Assembly (NCBI RefSeq): GCF_014636935.1
Contig: NZ_BMES01000001.1
Span: 1,865,782 to 1,929,781, forward strand
Reading direction: 5' to 3'
DNA: 64,000 nt
From: Alsobacter metallidurans
GTDB taxonomy: Bacteria; Pseudomonadota; Alphaproteobacteria; Rhizobiales; Beijerinckiaceae
Made by a program: the position numbers and the translations under genes. Below the pieces are notes generated by a model. It was given only the letters and a program-made list of their open reading frames with translations. It did no database searches and was not told where the DNA came from. Positions 33,637-42,943 of this stretch are shown here, piece by piece. The first letter of the stretch is position 1. The number at the start of each line of letters is the position of its first letter.

Positions 33637-34857
33637 CTAACTGCGCCGGTCCATGCGCTTGGGCGCGAGGCCGTCGGCCGCGAGCGCCTCCAGGATCTGC
33701 CGCGTGTGCTCGGCCCCGCGCGTCTCCACCGTGACGTCGATGGTGACGCCCTTGGCGGGCACGTCCAGGAACAGCCGGCCGTGCGACACTTCCAGGATGT
33801 TGGCGCCAAGCTCGCCGAGATGCGAAGCGATCGCGCCGAGGAGGCCGGGGCGGTCCGCCGTGGTGATGCGCAGCGAGGCGATGCGCTCCTCGCGCTCCAG
33901 CGTGCGCACCATGATGGAGGCGAGCAGCCGCGCGTCGATGTTGCCGCCGCACAAAATGAGCCCGACATTCAGCCCGGCGAACCGCGCCGGCTCGGCCAGC
34001 ATGGCGGCAAGCCCGGCCGCGCCCGCGCCTTCGGCCATGCTGCGCGCCAGGGTGGCGAAGCAGCTCACGCCACGCTCGATGGCGGGCTCGTCCACGAGCA
34101 GGATGTCTTCCACGAGGTCGCGGACGATGGGCAGCGTCAGCGTTCCCACGGTCTTCACCGCGATGCCCTCGGCCAGCGTCGGCCCGCCGATCGGCCGGTC
34201 GCCGCCCGCGATGGCGTTCACGAAGGAGGGGTAGAGGGCGGCCTCCACGCCGACGATGCGGATGCTGGGCTTCAGCGCCTTGGCCGCCACCGCGTTCCCG
34301 GCGCAGAGCCCGCCGCCGCCGATGGGGATCACCAGCATGTCGAGGTCCGGCCGCTCGGCCAGCATATCGAGCGCGATGGTGCCCTGGCCCGCGATCACGG
34401 CCGGGTCGTCATAAGGGTGCACCAGCGTGAGGTCGTGCTCGCGCTGGATCGCCTCGCAGCGTTCGCGCGCCTCGTAGAGCGTCTCCCCATGGAGTTCCAC
34501 CGTGGCCCCGTAGGAGCGGGTATTCTCCACCTTCACGATGGGCGTGGTGGCCGGCATCACGATGGTGGCCGGCACGCCGAGCCGGCCGGCATGGTAGGCC
34601 ACCGCCTGCGCGTGGTTGCCGGCCGACATGGTGACGACGCCGCGCGCGCGCTCCTCCGGCGTGAGCTGGGAGAGCCGGTTCAGCGCGCCCCGCTCCTTGA
34701 AGGAGCCGGTGGATTGCATGTTCTCGTATTTCACGAACACGTTCGCGCCCGTCAGCGCCGAGAGGCGAGGGGCGGGCAGCATCGGCGTCTTTTGCACCTG
34801 CCCCTGGATCACGGCGGCGGCGGCGCGAATGTCGTCCAGCGAGATGCAATGTGTCAT
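33637..34857 (-). CDS. ilvA: Threonine ammonia-lyase with C-terminal ACT domain
   Basis: 406 residues. PLP-dependent fold type II: the Schiff-base lysine is Lys54 in TGSFKERGALN, SAGNHAQAVAYHA binds the phosphate side, and the glycine loop is GGGGLCAG. A single ACT regulatory domain fills about residues 330-406 (LRITTADRPGLLGAIASHLG). It deaminates threonine to 2-oxobutanoate, the entry to isoleucine synthesis or a catabolic step. The length and single ACT domain match the short form, so both roles remain possible. It starts five bases after the stop of the permease gene, which suggests co-transcription with an amino-acid transporter component. Confidence 0.9.
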   Translation of the reverse strand: MTHCISLDDIRAAAAVIQGQVQKTPMLPAPRLSALTGANVFVKYENMQSTGSFKERGALNRLSQLTPEERARGVVTMSAGNHAQAVAYHAGRLGVPATIVMPATTPIVKVENTRSYGATVELHGETLYEARERCEAIQREHDLTLVHPYDDPAVIAGQGTIALDMLAERPDLDMLVIPIGGGGLCAGNAVAAKALKPSIRIVGVEAALYPSFVNAIAGGDRPIGGPTLAEGIAVKTVGTLTLPIVRDLVEDILLVDEPAIERGVSCFATLARSMAEGAGAAGLAAMLAEPARFAGLNVGLILCGGNIDARLLASIMVRTLEREERIASLRITTADRPGLLGAIASHLGELGANILEVSHGRLFLDVPAKGVTIDVTVETRGAEHTRQILEALAADGLAPKRMDRRS

Positions 34858-34861
34858 CGGC

Positions 34862-36202
34862 TCATACCCGTCGGGGAAGAAGGTCGCGCCAGCCGAAGAG
34901 CCCGCCGGGGCGCAGGGCCAGCGTGATGCTGAGCAGGGCGTAGATGGCGATGTCCCGGCTCTCCAGCGGCATGGTAGCCGACCAGAACGCCTCCGCTAGC
35001 CCGATCACGACGCCTCCCGCCAAGCCTCCGCCCACGGACCCGATGCCCCCGATCACGGCCGCCACCAGGGCCTTGAGGCCGAGCGTGAGGCCATAGCCGT
35101 AGCCGACGCCGCCCCAATAGGCCGTGATGATGAAGCCCGCGAGGCCAGCCAGCGCGGCCGAAACCCCGAAGGTGAGCAGGAAGATGCGTCGGCGATCGAC
35201 GCCAAACAGCGCCGCCGTTTGCGGGTCGTCCGCGAAGGCCCGCCAGGAGCGGCCAAAGCCTGTGTAGCGCATGGCCAGCAGCAGCGCTGCGCCGGCCAGC
35301 AGCGCCGCGAGCGTCACGAGCAGGGCCATGGGCGTGACGGTGGTGACGAAGTCGCCGGATCGGACCAGCGACATCGGCGCATTCAGCACCGGCGACGTCC
35401 ACCGCAGGTCGTTGCCCTGGGCCAGGCGCTGGACCTCGGACAGGCTCATCATCAGGCCGGTGGTGGCGATCAGGATAGGCAATCCCGGCCCTGCGATCAG
35501 CGGCGCCACCACGAGCCTGCCGCTCGCCATGCCGGTCGCGGCCGCGCCATACAGCGAAAACACGCAGGCCAGCGCCAAACCGGCGGCCGGATCCCGGAAG
35601 CCGAGCTGCACCATCAGGGTGACGCCGAGCAGCGCCCCGTAGCCGCCGAGCGCCGCGAGCTCGCCGAAGCCGAACACGATCCGGCCCACGAGCCCATAGA
35701 TCAGCGAATAGGCGGCCGCCACCAGGCCATACACGGCCGCCTGCGGCAGCGCGTTCAGCGCCTGCTGCAGGCCATACGCGACGGGACGCGGCGCGGTCGG
35801 AAGATCGATCGACTGAAGCCCGCCGGGATCGGCCAGCAACGCTTCAGGCTGGGCGAGGTAGAAGCGCCGCAGGAAATAGAACGCCGGTTCGCTGAGCTGG
35901 CCCTGCTCGGTGACCACCGCGACGAGCTCCTGCCGGTTGCGCGACAGGACGTCGCCGGCGAAACGGCAGGCGACGAACCTCGTCCGCGCCGGTTCTCCCG
36001 GGGGCTCGGCCCGGTACACGATCCGCAATCCGCGCTTGTCCTCCGCGGGCGTGATCCGCCCCAGCGTGATGGAGGTGCCGGCCGGGTTCAACGCCGGGAT
36101 CGCCATGCGGCACAGCCGCGCCTGGTCGGCGTCGATCAGGGTCGCGCAACCGGTTATGGCGACAAGGAGAATCGCCAGCAACGCAGCGGACAGGCGGGAC
36201 AT
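34862..36202 (-). CDS. LivH-type branched-chain amino acid permease with lipobox N-terminal domain
   Basis: 446 residues from ATG 36202 (a frame opening at 36241 adds 13 residues). Residues 1-18 form a lipoprotein-like signal ending ITGC (Cys19), followed by a soluble domain to about residue 140, presumably periplasmic. A LivH/BPD_transp_2 permease of about 290 residues with some eight membrane spans follows (e.g. QAAVYGLVAAAYSLIYGLVG, LIATTGLMMSLSEVQRLAQG, LKALVAAVIGGIGSVGGGLA). LivH-family proteins form the channel of ABC importers with LivM, LivG and LivF. None of those partners is nearby, so this is an orphan permease. The fused extracytoplasmic domain is unusual. It lies between hemB and ilvA. 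Whether the N-terminus is lipid-modified or left as a transmembrane anchor is unknown. Confidence 0.82.
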   Translation of the reverse strand: MSRLSAALLAILLVAITGCATLIDADQARLCRMAIPALNPAGTSITLGRITPAEDKRGLRIVYRAEPPGEPARTRFVACRFAGDVLSRNRQELVAVVTEQGQLSEPAFYFLRRFYLAQPEALLADPGGLQSIDLPTAPRPVAYGLQQALNALPQAAVYGLVAAAYSLIYGLVGRIVFGFGELAALGGYGALLGVTLMVQLGFRDPAAGLALACVFSLYGAAATGMASGRLVVAPLIAGPGLPILIATTGLMMSLSEVQRLAQGNDLRWTSPVLNAPMSLVRSGDFVTTVTPMALLVTLAALLAGAALLLAMRYTGFGRSWRAFADDPQTAALFGVDRRRIFLLTFGVSAALAGLAGFIITAYWGGVGYGYGLTLGLKALVAAVIGGIGSVGGGLAGGVVIGLAEAFWSATMPLESRDIAIYALLSITLALRPGGLFGWRDLLPRRV

Positions 36203-36257
36203 GCCCGGCAGGATAACGCGAGCCGGGCGCGTGTCACGCAAGGAGAACGGCTCAGCC

Positions 36258-37352
<1,095 letters not shown>

Positions 37353-37505
37353 CTATCTTGGAAACGTTCTGAACATCGGAGTAACACCAACCGGGCCCGG
37401 CCGAAAGCGGCCAAGGGCCGCGCCAGCATTTCTACGCATGGGTGCGTTGACGCCCATGCCCCCGCGAGCTTCACTCCGCCGCCTTCGCCCAACCATGAGC
37501 CCCGC

Positions 37506-38597
37506 ATGTCCGAATCGCCGACCTCACCAGCCGAGACCCACGCCGAGCCGGAGGCGATCTGCGAGATCCGCGGCGCCGCGGGCGTGATCACGCTGAACCG
37601 GCCCAAGGCGCTGAACGCCGTGACGCTCGGCATGGTGCGCGCCATTCGGACCGCGTTGGACGCGTGGGCGCAGAACCCTGCCGTCACCCGGGTGGTGATC
37701 CGCGGCGCGGGCGAGAAGGCGTTCTCGGCCGGCGGCGACATTCGCCAGCTCTACGATCTCGGCAGGGCAGGGCGGCAGGACGAGGCGCTGGTGTTCTGGC
37801 GCGAGGAATACGTGCTGAACGGGCTCATTCATGCCTATCCCAAGCCCTACGTGGCGCTGATCGACGGCATCGTGATGGGCGGCGGCGTCGGCGTGTCGCT
37901 GCATGGCAGCCACCGTGTGGCTGGCGATCGCTACCTGTTCGCGATGCCGGAGGTCGGCATCGGCTTCTTCCCGGACGTGGGCGCCACTTATGCGCTGCCG
38001 CGCCTGCCGGGCGAGGCGGGGACCTGGCTGGCGCTCACGGGCGCGCGCGTCCGCACCGCCGACGCGCTGACGCTCGGCCTCGCCACCCACGCGGCGCCCT
38101 CGGCCGCCTTCCCGGCCATCCTGGACGAGCTCGCGGCGGGCAAGCCTGTCGATGACGTGCTAGCCGCGCACGCGCGGGCGCCGGGCGAGGCGCCCGTCTC
38201 TGCCATTCAGGACGACATCGACCGCTGCTTCGTGGGCGCCAGCGTGGGCGAGATCCTCGATCGGCTGGATGGCGCGGCCGCGGCCGGCTCGGAGTTCGCC
38301 GCGGACGCAGCGGCCGTGATCCGCTCCAAGTCGCCCACCAGCCTGGCTGTGGCGCTGGAGCAGATGCGGCGGGGCAGGACCCTGAGCTTCGTCGACGCCA
38401 TGCGCACCGAGTACCGGATCGTGTCGCGCATGGTCGACACGCCCGATTTCTACGAAGGCGTCCGCGCCGCCGTGATCGACAAGGACCAATCCCCGAACTG
38501 GTCGCCAGCCGCCCTCGCGCAGGTGGATGACGCGCGAGTGGCCGGCTATTTCGCGTCGCTGGAACCCGAACTCGACATGCCGGGCGCCGCCTCGTGA
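37506..38597 (+). CDS. 3-hydroxyisobutyryl-CoA hydrolase
   Basis: 363 residues of the crotonase fold, with the length and C-terminal extension of the HIBCH group rather than the roughly 260-residue hydratases. Signatures: ITLNRPKALNAVTLGMV, KAFSAGGDIRQLYD (oxyanion hole), GIVMGGGVGVSLHGSHRVAG, and FAMPEVGIGFFPDVGATYAL with the catalytic Glu and Asp. It hydrolyses 3-hydroxyisobutyryl-CoA in valine degradation; a general enoyl-CoA hydratase is the alternative. Its stop overlaps the GTG start of the DUF6163 gene by four bases, so the two are co-translated. Confidence 0.9.
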   Translation: MSESPTSPAETHAEPEAICEIRGAAGVITLNRPKALNAVTLGMVRAIRTALDAWAQNPAVTRVVIRGAGEKAFSAGGDIRQLYDLGRAGRQDEALVFWREEYVLNGLIHAYPKPYVALIDGIVMGGGVGVSLHGSHRVAGDRYLFAMPEVGIGFFPDVGATYALPRLPGEAGTWLALTGARVRTADALTLGLATHAAPSAAFPAILDELAAGKPVDDVLAAHARAPGEAPVSAIQDDIDRCFVGASVGEILDRLDGAAAAGSEFAADAAAVIRSKSPTSLAVALEQMRRGRTLSFVDAMRTEYRIVSRMVDTPDFYEGVRAAVIDKDQSPNWSPAALAQVDDARVAGYFASLEPELDMPGAAS

Positions 38598-39022
38598 ACG
38601 TCGAACAGCATCGCAGCCAGGCGCTGCCCGAGACCGCGGCGCGCAGGACCATCGCGTGGGACTGGGTTCTGGTGATCTTCATGCGCCTGATGGCGGCGCT
38701 CTGGCTCGTGAAGGGGCTATCCTACTGGGTGACGCTGCTCGGGATCGCAATCCCGGGCGTCGCAACCTTCGAGTCCTTGCCGCCGCCGGCCCGCGCCGTC
38801 GTGGTGGTGTTCGCGGTGCTCGACCTCGTGGCGGCGGTCGGCCTCTGGCTGACCAGCACATGGGGCGGCGTGATGTGGCTGCTGGCCGTGATGAGCCATC
38901 TGCTGATCGGCAGCGTCGCGCCGCTGGGCTCGCATCTGCTCGGCGTCGGCGGCGTCGTCGCCGAAGCTTCGGCGGTCGTGGCCTATATCGTGTTCTCCTG
39001 GTTGGCCGCGCGCGAGGCTTGA
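38594..39022 (+). CDS. DUF6163 family membrane protein
   Basis: 142 residues from GTG 38594, in four-base overlap with the upstream hydrolase gene. There are four predicted membrane spans (about 22-50, 64-86, 89-109, 115-138) and no charged catalytic motif. The family DUF6163 is known mainly from Rhizobiales and is often encoded beside ldtR, as here, which suggests a cell-envelope role. The function is unknown. The coupling to the hydrolase may be accidental to its job. Confidence 0.75.
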   Translation: MNVEQHRSQALPETAARRTIAWDWVLVIFMRLMAALWLVKGLSYWVTLLGIAIPGVATFESLPPPARAVVVVFAVLDLVAAVGLWLTSTWGGVMWLLAVMSHLLIGSVAPLGSHLLGVGGVVAEASAVVAYIVFSWLAAREA

Positions 39023-39072
39023 ATTTGGCTCGGTAAACAAAGGATCAAGCAACGTATTGCATCGCATTTAAG

Positions 39073-39110
39073 TTCGATTCACCTGAAAAAAGTGAACATT
39101 CGATTCATCT
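39073..39110. promoter_or_regulatory. Direct repeat in the ldtR promoter region
   Basis: TTCGATTCACCT (39073-39084) and TTCGATTCATCT (39099-39110) are 11/12 identical and 26 bases apart start to start, in an AT-rich 180-base region upstream of ldtR. LdtR is autoregulated in characterised relatives, so these are candidate binding sites. Confidence 0.45.
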
Positions 39111-39204
39111 CGTTGTTTAAACTGGCTTTTAGAAGCAGGGGCTAAGTTTGCTATCAACGCAGCCGGGAAAACTCGGCGTACAGGGATAGCAGCGAGGCAA
39201 AGCA

Positions 39205-39717
39205 ATGCAGTCGGCAGTGAAGACCATCGAGGTCCAGGACCGGGCGTCCTCTTCGACCGAAGTGAAGCCCCTCTACATCGAAGCGCTCACCTTGGTGGAG
39301 CGGCTGCATCGCCGCCTGCTCGACGTGATCAAGGACGAGTTCGATCGCCGCGGCCGTTCGGACGTCAACAGCGTCCAGGCGCTGCTGCTCTACAACATCG
39401 GCGACAAGGAACTGACCGCCGGCGAGCTGCGCACCCGCGGCTACTATCTCGGCTCCAACGTGTCCTACAACGTCAAGAAGCTGGTCGAGATGGGCTATCT
39501 CCACCATGCCCGCTCGCGGGTTGACCGCCGCTCGGTGCGCATCAGCCTGACCGAGCAGGGCCGGGAGATCCACGACATCGTCAAGGGCCTCTACGACAAG
39601 CATGTTCGCACGGTGGAGCAGATCGGCGGCATCTCGTCCGACGAGTTCAAGCTGGTGAACACGGCCCTGACCCGCCTTGAGCGGTTCTGGACGGACCACA
39701 TCCGCTACCGCCTCTGA
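39205..39717 (+). CDS. ldtR: MarR-family transcriptional regulator LdtR
   Basis: 170 residues, AGCGAGGCAAAGC before the ATG supplying GAGG. The winged-helix domain (about 45-130) has VNSVQALLLYNIGDKELTAG, a recognition helix in YYLGSNVSYNVKKLVEMGYL and the wing HHARSRVDRRSVRISLTEQG. It closely matches LdtR of Rhizobiales and Liberibacter, which activates an L,D-transpeptidase gene and osmotic tolerance and binds small aromatic ligands such as benzbromarone. The L,D-transpeptidase gene lies 0.7 kb downstream, in agreement. It is followed by a terminator. The upstream direct repeats are candidate operators. Confidence 0.9.
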   Translation: MQSAVKTIEVQDRASSSTEVKPLYIEALTLVERLHRRLLDVIKDEFDRRGRSDVNSVQALLLYNIGDKELTAGELRTRGYYLGSNVSYNVKKLVEMGYLHHARSRVDRRSVRISLTEQGREIHDIVKGLYDKHVRTVEQIGGISSDEFKLVNTALTRLERFWTDHIRYRL

Positions 39718-39744
39718 GGCGGCGGGCTGCACCCTCCAATACGC

Positions 39745-39771
39745 AAAAGGCCGGGGAAACCCGGCCTTTTT
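39745..39771 (+). terminator. Rho-independent terminator after ldtR
   Basis: AAAAGGCCGGG-GAAA-CCCGGCCTTTTT: an 11-pair stem with GNRA-type loop and T-run. The A-run on the other side may let it also stop transcription from the minus strand. Confidence 0.92.
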
Positions 39772-39803
39772 CCGTTTGTCCTGAAGCTTGTAAGCCCTGC
39801 CGA

Positions 39804-40079
39804 TCAGTTCTGCTCGGCGCGGCTCAGCTCGGAGATGCCCTTGCGCAGGGCGCTGGCGGCGGCCTGCAGCCGCTCGATCGCGTCCACGGCCTCCGACGAG
39901 AGCGCGGGGGCGGGAGCGCCGAGCATCCGCACGGGCGCGTCCTGCTGGGCCCGCATGTGCGGCGCAAGCCGCTCGATCAGCTGCTCCACCTGGAACAGGC
40001 GCAGCCGCAACTCGGTCACGATCACGTCTTCTTGAGAAGCGAAAGAGTTGGCGAGATTGGCCTGATTGAGTGCGAGCAT
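39804..40079 (-). CDS. Small conserved-looking coiled-coil protein, unknown function
   Basis: 91 residues from ATG 40079, with a textbook GGAGG seven bases upstream. The sequence is helical, with two heptad-like stretches (about 18-45, DVIVTELRLRLFQVEQLIER, and 62-90, VDAIERLQAAASALRKGISE). A Pro/Ala-rich hinge separates them (MLGAPAPA). There is no signal peptide, membrane span or cysteine. It sits between ldtR and the L,D-transpeptidase gene on the opposite strand and ends just beyond the ldtR terminator. I do not recognise a family. A strong ribosome binding site and coding-like composition support it as a gene. Confidence 0.65.
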   Translation of the reverse strand: MLALNQANLANSFASQEDVIVTELRLRLFQVEQLIERLAPHMRAQQDAPVRMLGAPAPALSSEAVDAIERLQAAASALRKGISELSRAEQN

Positions 40080-40405
40080 GATGTCCTCCGCGTGCGCCGT
40101 TTTCTGAGGCTCACTATGGCGCAGCCCAGGCTTTCTCTCGATCCGGTCCGACTACGCAGAAGCGCTGCGTAGCTCCGCAGCGCTCACGCCGCCGTCCTCT
40201 GCGGCTGCCGAAACGTGGCGCCCCCGCCACAGTGCCTCGCCAGCCTGCGAAAGCATGGCCGCGCCGCCTTAAATTCGCCGGACTGGAACTTGCATTTCCG
40301 ATCCCATAAGCCCGGGGCAATCCAAGTGAGAACGGTTCGTTTACGCTGATCCCTCAAGGATCATGTTCGACGTCCCCCTCACGCAACTGCAGTTGAAAAC
40401 GCATC
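40080..40405. other. Gene-free divergent region before the L,D-transpeptidase gene
   Basis: 326 bases between the divergent small coiled-coil gene and the transpeptidase gene. It holds a 9-pair hairpin AGCGCTGCG/CGCAGCGCT at 40161-40184 and the inverted repeat at 40347-40363. No ORF here is credible, and no terminator or RNA gene was recognised. Confidence 0.6.
40347..40363. promoter_or_regulatory. Inverted repeat upstream of the L,D-transpeptidase gene
   Basis: TGATCC-CTCAA-GGATCA: perfect 6-base arms, ending 42 bases before the start codon. It is a candidate operator, but it does not resemble the direct repeats in front of ldtR, so the regulator is unclear. Confidence 0.4.
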
Positions 40406-41683
40406 ATGAGCGCATTCAAATCGATCTCTCGCCGCGACTTCGCCCTGACGGGACTGGCGACCCTGATGGCCGCCTCGTCCGGCGCGTTCTCGAGCGCCTT
40501 CGCGCAGAGCGCATTCGGCCAGGCCGAGTGGAAGCAAAACTATGACGCCGCGACCTCCCAGAAGGTGGCGCGCTCCACGACCCCGGTGCTGTCGCCGCTG
40601 ACGCTCCAGGCCACCGAGCAGACCATCGAGGTCTATCGCCAGCTGGTCGCCCAGGGCGGCTTCCCGACCATGCCGGCCGCCAACCTCAAGCTTGGCTCCA
40701 AGGGCGCCACCGTTGTGGCGCTGCGCCGCCGCCTGATCGCGTCCGGCGACCTCGACCAGAATGCGGGCGGCTCGCAGGTGTTCGACAGCTTCGTGGAAGC
40801 CGGCGTGAAGCGCTTCCAGGAGCGCCACGGCCTGATGCCGACCGGCATCGTCAACCAGAACACCGTGACGGCGATGAACGTGCCGGCCGCCGTTCGGCTG
40901 CGCCAGCTCGAGACCAACATCGTCCGCCTGCGCTCCTACGCGGGCAACCTGGGCGACCGTTTCGTGGTCGCCAACATCCCGGCCGCCCTCGTGGAGACGG
41001 TCGAGAACGGCCAGGTCATGACCCGCCACGCCGCCGGCGTCGGCAAGATCGACCGCCAGTCGCCGGTGATGACCACCCGGGCGACCGACATCAACTTCAA
41101 CCCCTTCTGGACGGTGCCCGCCTCCATCATCAAGAAGGATCTGATCCCGAAGATGCAGGCGGACGCCAACTACCTGACCGAGAACAAGATCCGGATCTAC
41201 AACAAGGCCGGGCAGGAGATCGCCCCGACCGCCATCAACTGGCGCTCGGACGAGGCGACCCACTACATGTTCCGGCAGGATCCGGGCGGCGACTTCAACT
41301 CCCTCGGCGTGGTGCGCATCAACATCGCCAACCCCTATGGCGTCTACATGCATGACACGCCCGCCAAGGGCATCTTCGGCGACGACTTCCGCTTCGTCTC
41401 GTCGGGCTGCATGCGCGTGCAGAACGTGCGCGACTACATCACCTGGCTGCTCAAGGACACGCCCGGCTGGACCCGCGAGCAGATCGACGCCGCCATCGAA
41501 TCCGGCCAGCGCGTTGACGCGCGCCTGGCCTCGCCGGTCGCCGTCTACTGGGTCTACATCACCGCCTGGGCGACGCCCGAGGGCGTCGTGCAGTTCCGCG
41601 ACGACATCTACAACAAGGATGGCCTCGGCGCGACGCCGGTCGCCTCCGTGGCGTCCAGCAACTTCGACGACGAGACGCAGTAA
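40406..41683 (+). CDS. Exported L,D-transpeptidase (YcbB/ErfK-type) with peptidoglycan-binding domain
   Basis: 425 residues. A twin-arginine signal (SRRDFALTGLATLMAASS) ends near residue 33. A peptidoglycan-binding helical domain follows (about 90-150: LGSKGATVVALRRRLIASGD, GLMPTGIVNQNT), then the YkuD catalytic domain (about 180-360) with His316 (YMHDTP) and catalytic Cys335 (SSGCMRVQN). Such enzymes make 3-3 crosslinks in the wall or attach lipoproteins. It corresponds to LdtP, the LdtR-controlled transpeptidase of Liberibacter and rhizobia, and ldtR is 0.7 kb upstream. It is monocistronic and closed by a terminator. Confidence 0.92.
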   Translation: MSAFKSISRRDFALTGLATLMAASSGAFSSAFAQSAFGQAEWKQNYDAATSQKVARSTTPVLSPLTLQATEQTIEVYRQLVAQGGFPTMPAANLKLGSKGATVVALRRRLIASGDLDQNAGGSQVFDSFVEAGVKRFQERHGLMPTGIVNQNTVTAMNVPAAVRLRQLETNIVRLRSYAGNLGDRFVVANIPAALVETVENGQVMTRHAAGVGKIDRQSPVMTTRATDINFNPFWTVPASIIKKDLIPKMQADANYLTENKIRIYNKAGQEIAPTAINWRSDEATHYMFRQDPGGDFNSLGVVRINIANPYGVYMHDTPAKGIFGDDFRFVSSGCMRVQNVRDYITWLLKDTPGWTREQIDAAIESGQRVDARLASPVAVYWVYITAWATPEGVVQFRDDIYNKDGLGATPVASVASSNFDDETQ

Positions 41684-41712
41684 AGACGCGCGATATCTTC
41701 GCCGCTTTCAAG

Positions 41713-41740
41713 AAACCCCGCCGCGATCCGGCGGGGTTTT
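41713..41740 (+). terminator. Rho-independent terminator after the L,D-transpeptidase gene
   Basis: AAACCCCGCC-GCGATCC-GGCGGGGTTTT: a seven-pair GC stem with T-run, 29 bases after the stop codon. Confidence 0.9.
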
Positions 41741-41851
41741 CATTTGAAGGGTTGATACAACTCACGCAGGAATTGTCGCCGCAGCCGAGCCCGGCAGGCA
41801 ACGACCCGGACCCGACCGCGTTCACGTCGATCTCACGATGAGGAACGCTTC

Positions 41852-42943
41852 ATGTCGGACACCCGATCGCCCCTTCGTTTCGAGCCCTCCTTCGAGCAGG
41901 TCGACGCCGAGAAGGAAGCGCGCGTCGCCGCCGAGATCGCCGAGACAATGGTGGGCATCAGCCGGAAGACTTTCAAGGATGGCGGCCACGGGCTGCGCAG
42001 CGTCCATGCCAAGAGCCACGCGCTGGTGCGCGGGCGCATCGAGATCCTCGGCGGATTGCCGGCGCCCTATGCGCAGTGGCTGTTCAGCAAGCCCGGGAGC
42101 TACCCGGTGGTGATGCGCTTTTCGTCCATCCCGGGCGACATCCTGCCCGACAGCATCTCGACGCCGCGGGGGCTGTCGCTGAAGATCCTCGGCGCGCCCG
42201 GGCCGCGCCTGCCTGGCGCAACCGGCGACGACCAGGACTTCGTGCTCGTGAATGGCCCCGCCTTCAAGGCCCCGACGCCGGAAGCCTTTCTGTCCAGCCT
42301 CAAGCTCCTGGCCGCGACCACGGATCGGGTCGAGCCCCTGAAGCGGGCCGTCGCCGCCGTGGCTGGTGGAGCCGAGCGCGTGCTGGAGGCTTTTGGCGGG
42401 GAGAGCGCACTTTTGAAGACGATGGGGGGCGAGCCGCAAACCAACCCGGCCGGCGAGACCTACCACAGCCAGACGCCGCTGCTCTGGGGCGATTACATCG
42501 CCAAGGTGTCGGCCGCGCCGGCTTCGCCCAACCTGCAGGCCCTTTCGGGCAAGCCTGTCGACATCGGCGACGACAAGGACGGCCTGCGCAGCGCCATGCT
42601 GGCGCTGTTCGCCCGCGAGGGTGGAACCTGGGAGCTGCGCGCGCAGCTCTGCACGGACCTCGAGGCCATGCCGATCGAGGACGCATCCGTGGTCTGGCCC
42701 GAAGGGGAGAGCGCACACGTCGCGGTCGCCCGGATCACCGTGGAGCCGCAGGAGAGCTGGAGCCCGGCGCTGGCCCGGGAAATCGACGACGGCATGGCCT
42801 TCAGCCCCTGGCACGGCTTGGCGGCGCACCGGCCGCTGGGCGCCGTGAACCGGGCGCGCCGGGTCGCCTATCCGCGCTCCGCCGCCTTCCGCTTCGAGAA
42901 GAACAGCGTCGACCCGGCGATGACGGGCGACGCGCCGGCCTAA
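41852..42943 (+). CDS. Catalase-family haem protein (SrpA-like)
   Basis: 363 residues, shorter than classical catalases (about 480). Catalase-fold features: RSVHAKSHALVRGRIEIL with the distal-side histidine, PVVMRFSSIPGDILPD, STPRGLSLKILG, and the proximal end HRPLGAVNRARRVAYPRSA. This short group includes SrpA and other haem peroxygenase or catalase-like proteins whose substrates are mostly unknown. The ATG 41852 has GGAACG about eight bases upstream. Its 3' end overlaps that of the convergent GNAT gene by four bases. It has no signal peptide. Confidence 0.85.
   Translation: MSDTRSPLRFEPSFEQVDAEKEARVAAEIAETMVGISRKTFKDGGHGLRSVHAKSHALVRGRIEILGGLPAPYAQWLFSKPGSYPVVMRFSSIPGDILPDSISTPRGLSLKILGAPGPRLPGATGDDQDFVLVNGPAFKAPTPEAFLSSLKLLAATTDRVEPLKRAVAAVAGGAERVLEAFGGESALLKTMGGEPQTNPAGETYHSQTPLLWGDYIAKVSAAPASPNLQALSGKPVDIGDDKDGLRSAMLALFAREGGTWELRAQLCTDLEAMPIEDASVVWPEGESAHVAVARITVEPQESWSPALAREIDDGMAFSPWHGLAAHRPLGAVNRARRVAYPRSAAFRFEKNSVDPAMTGDAPA

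Noticed and set aside
39112-39130. CtrA-like box (TTAA-N7-TTTA) before ldtR
   Set aside because: Only seven of eight core bases match, in an AT-rich region where such matches occur by chance.
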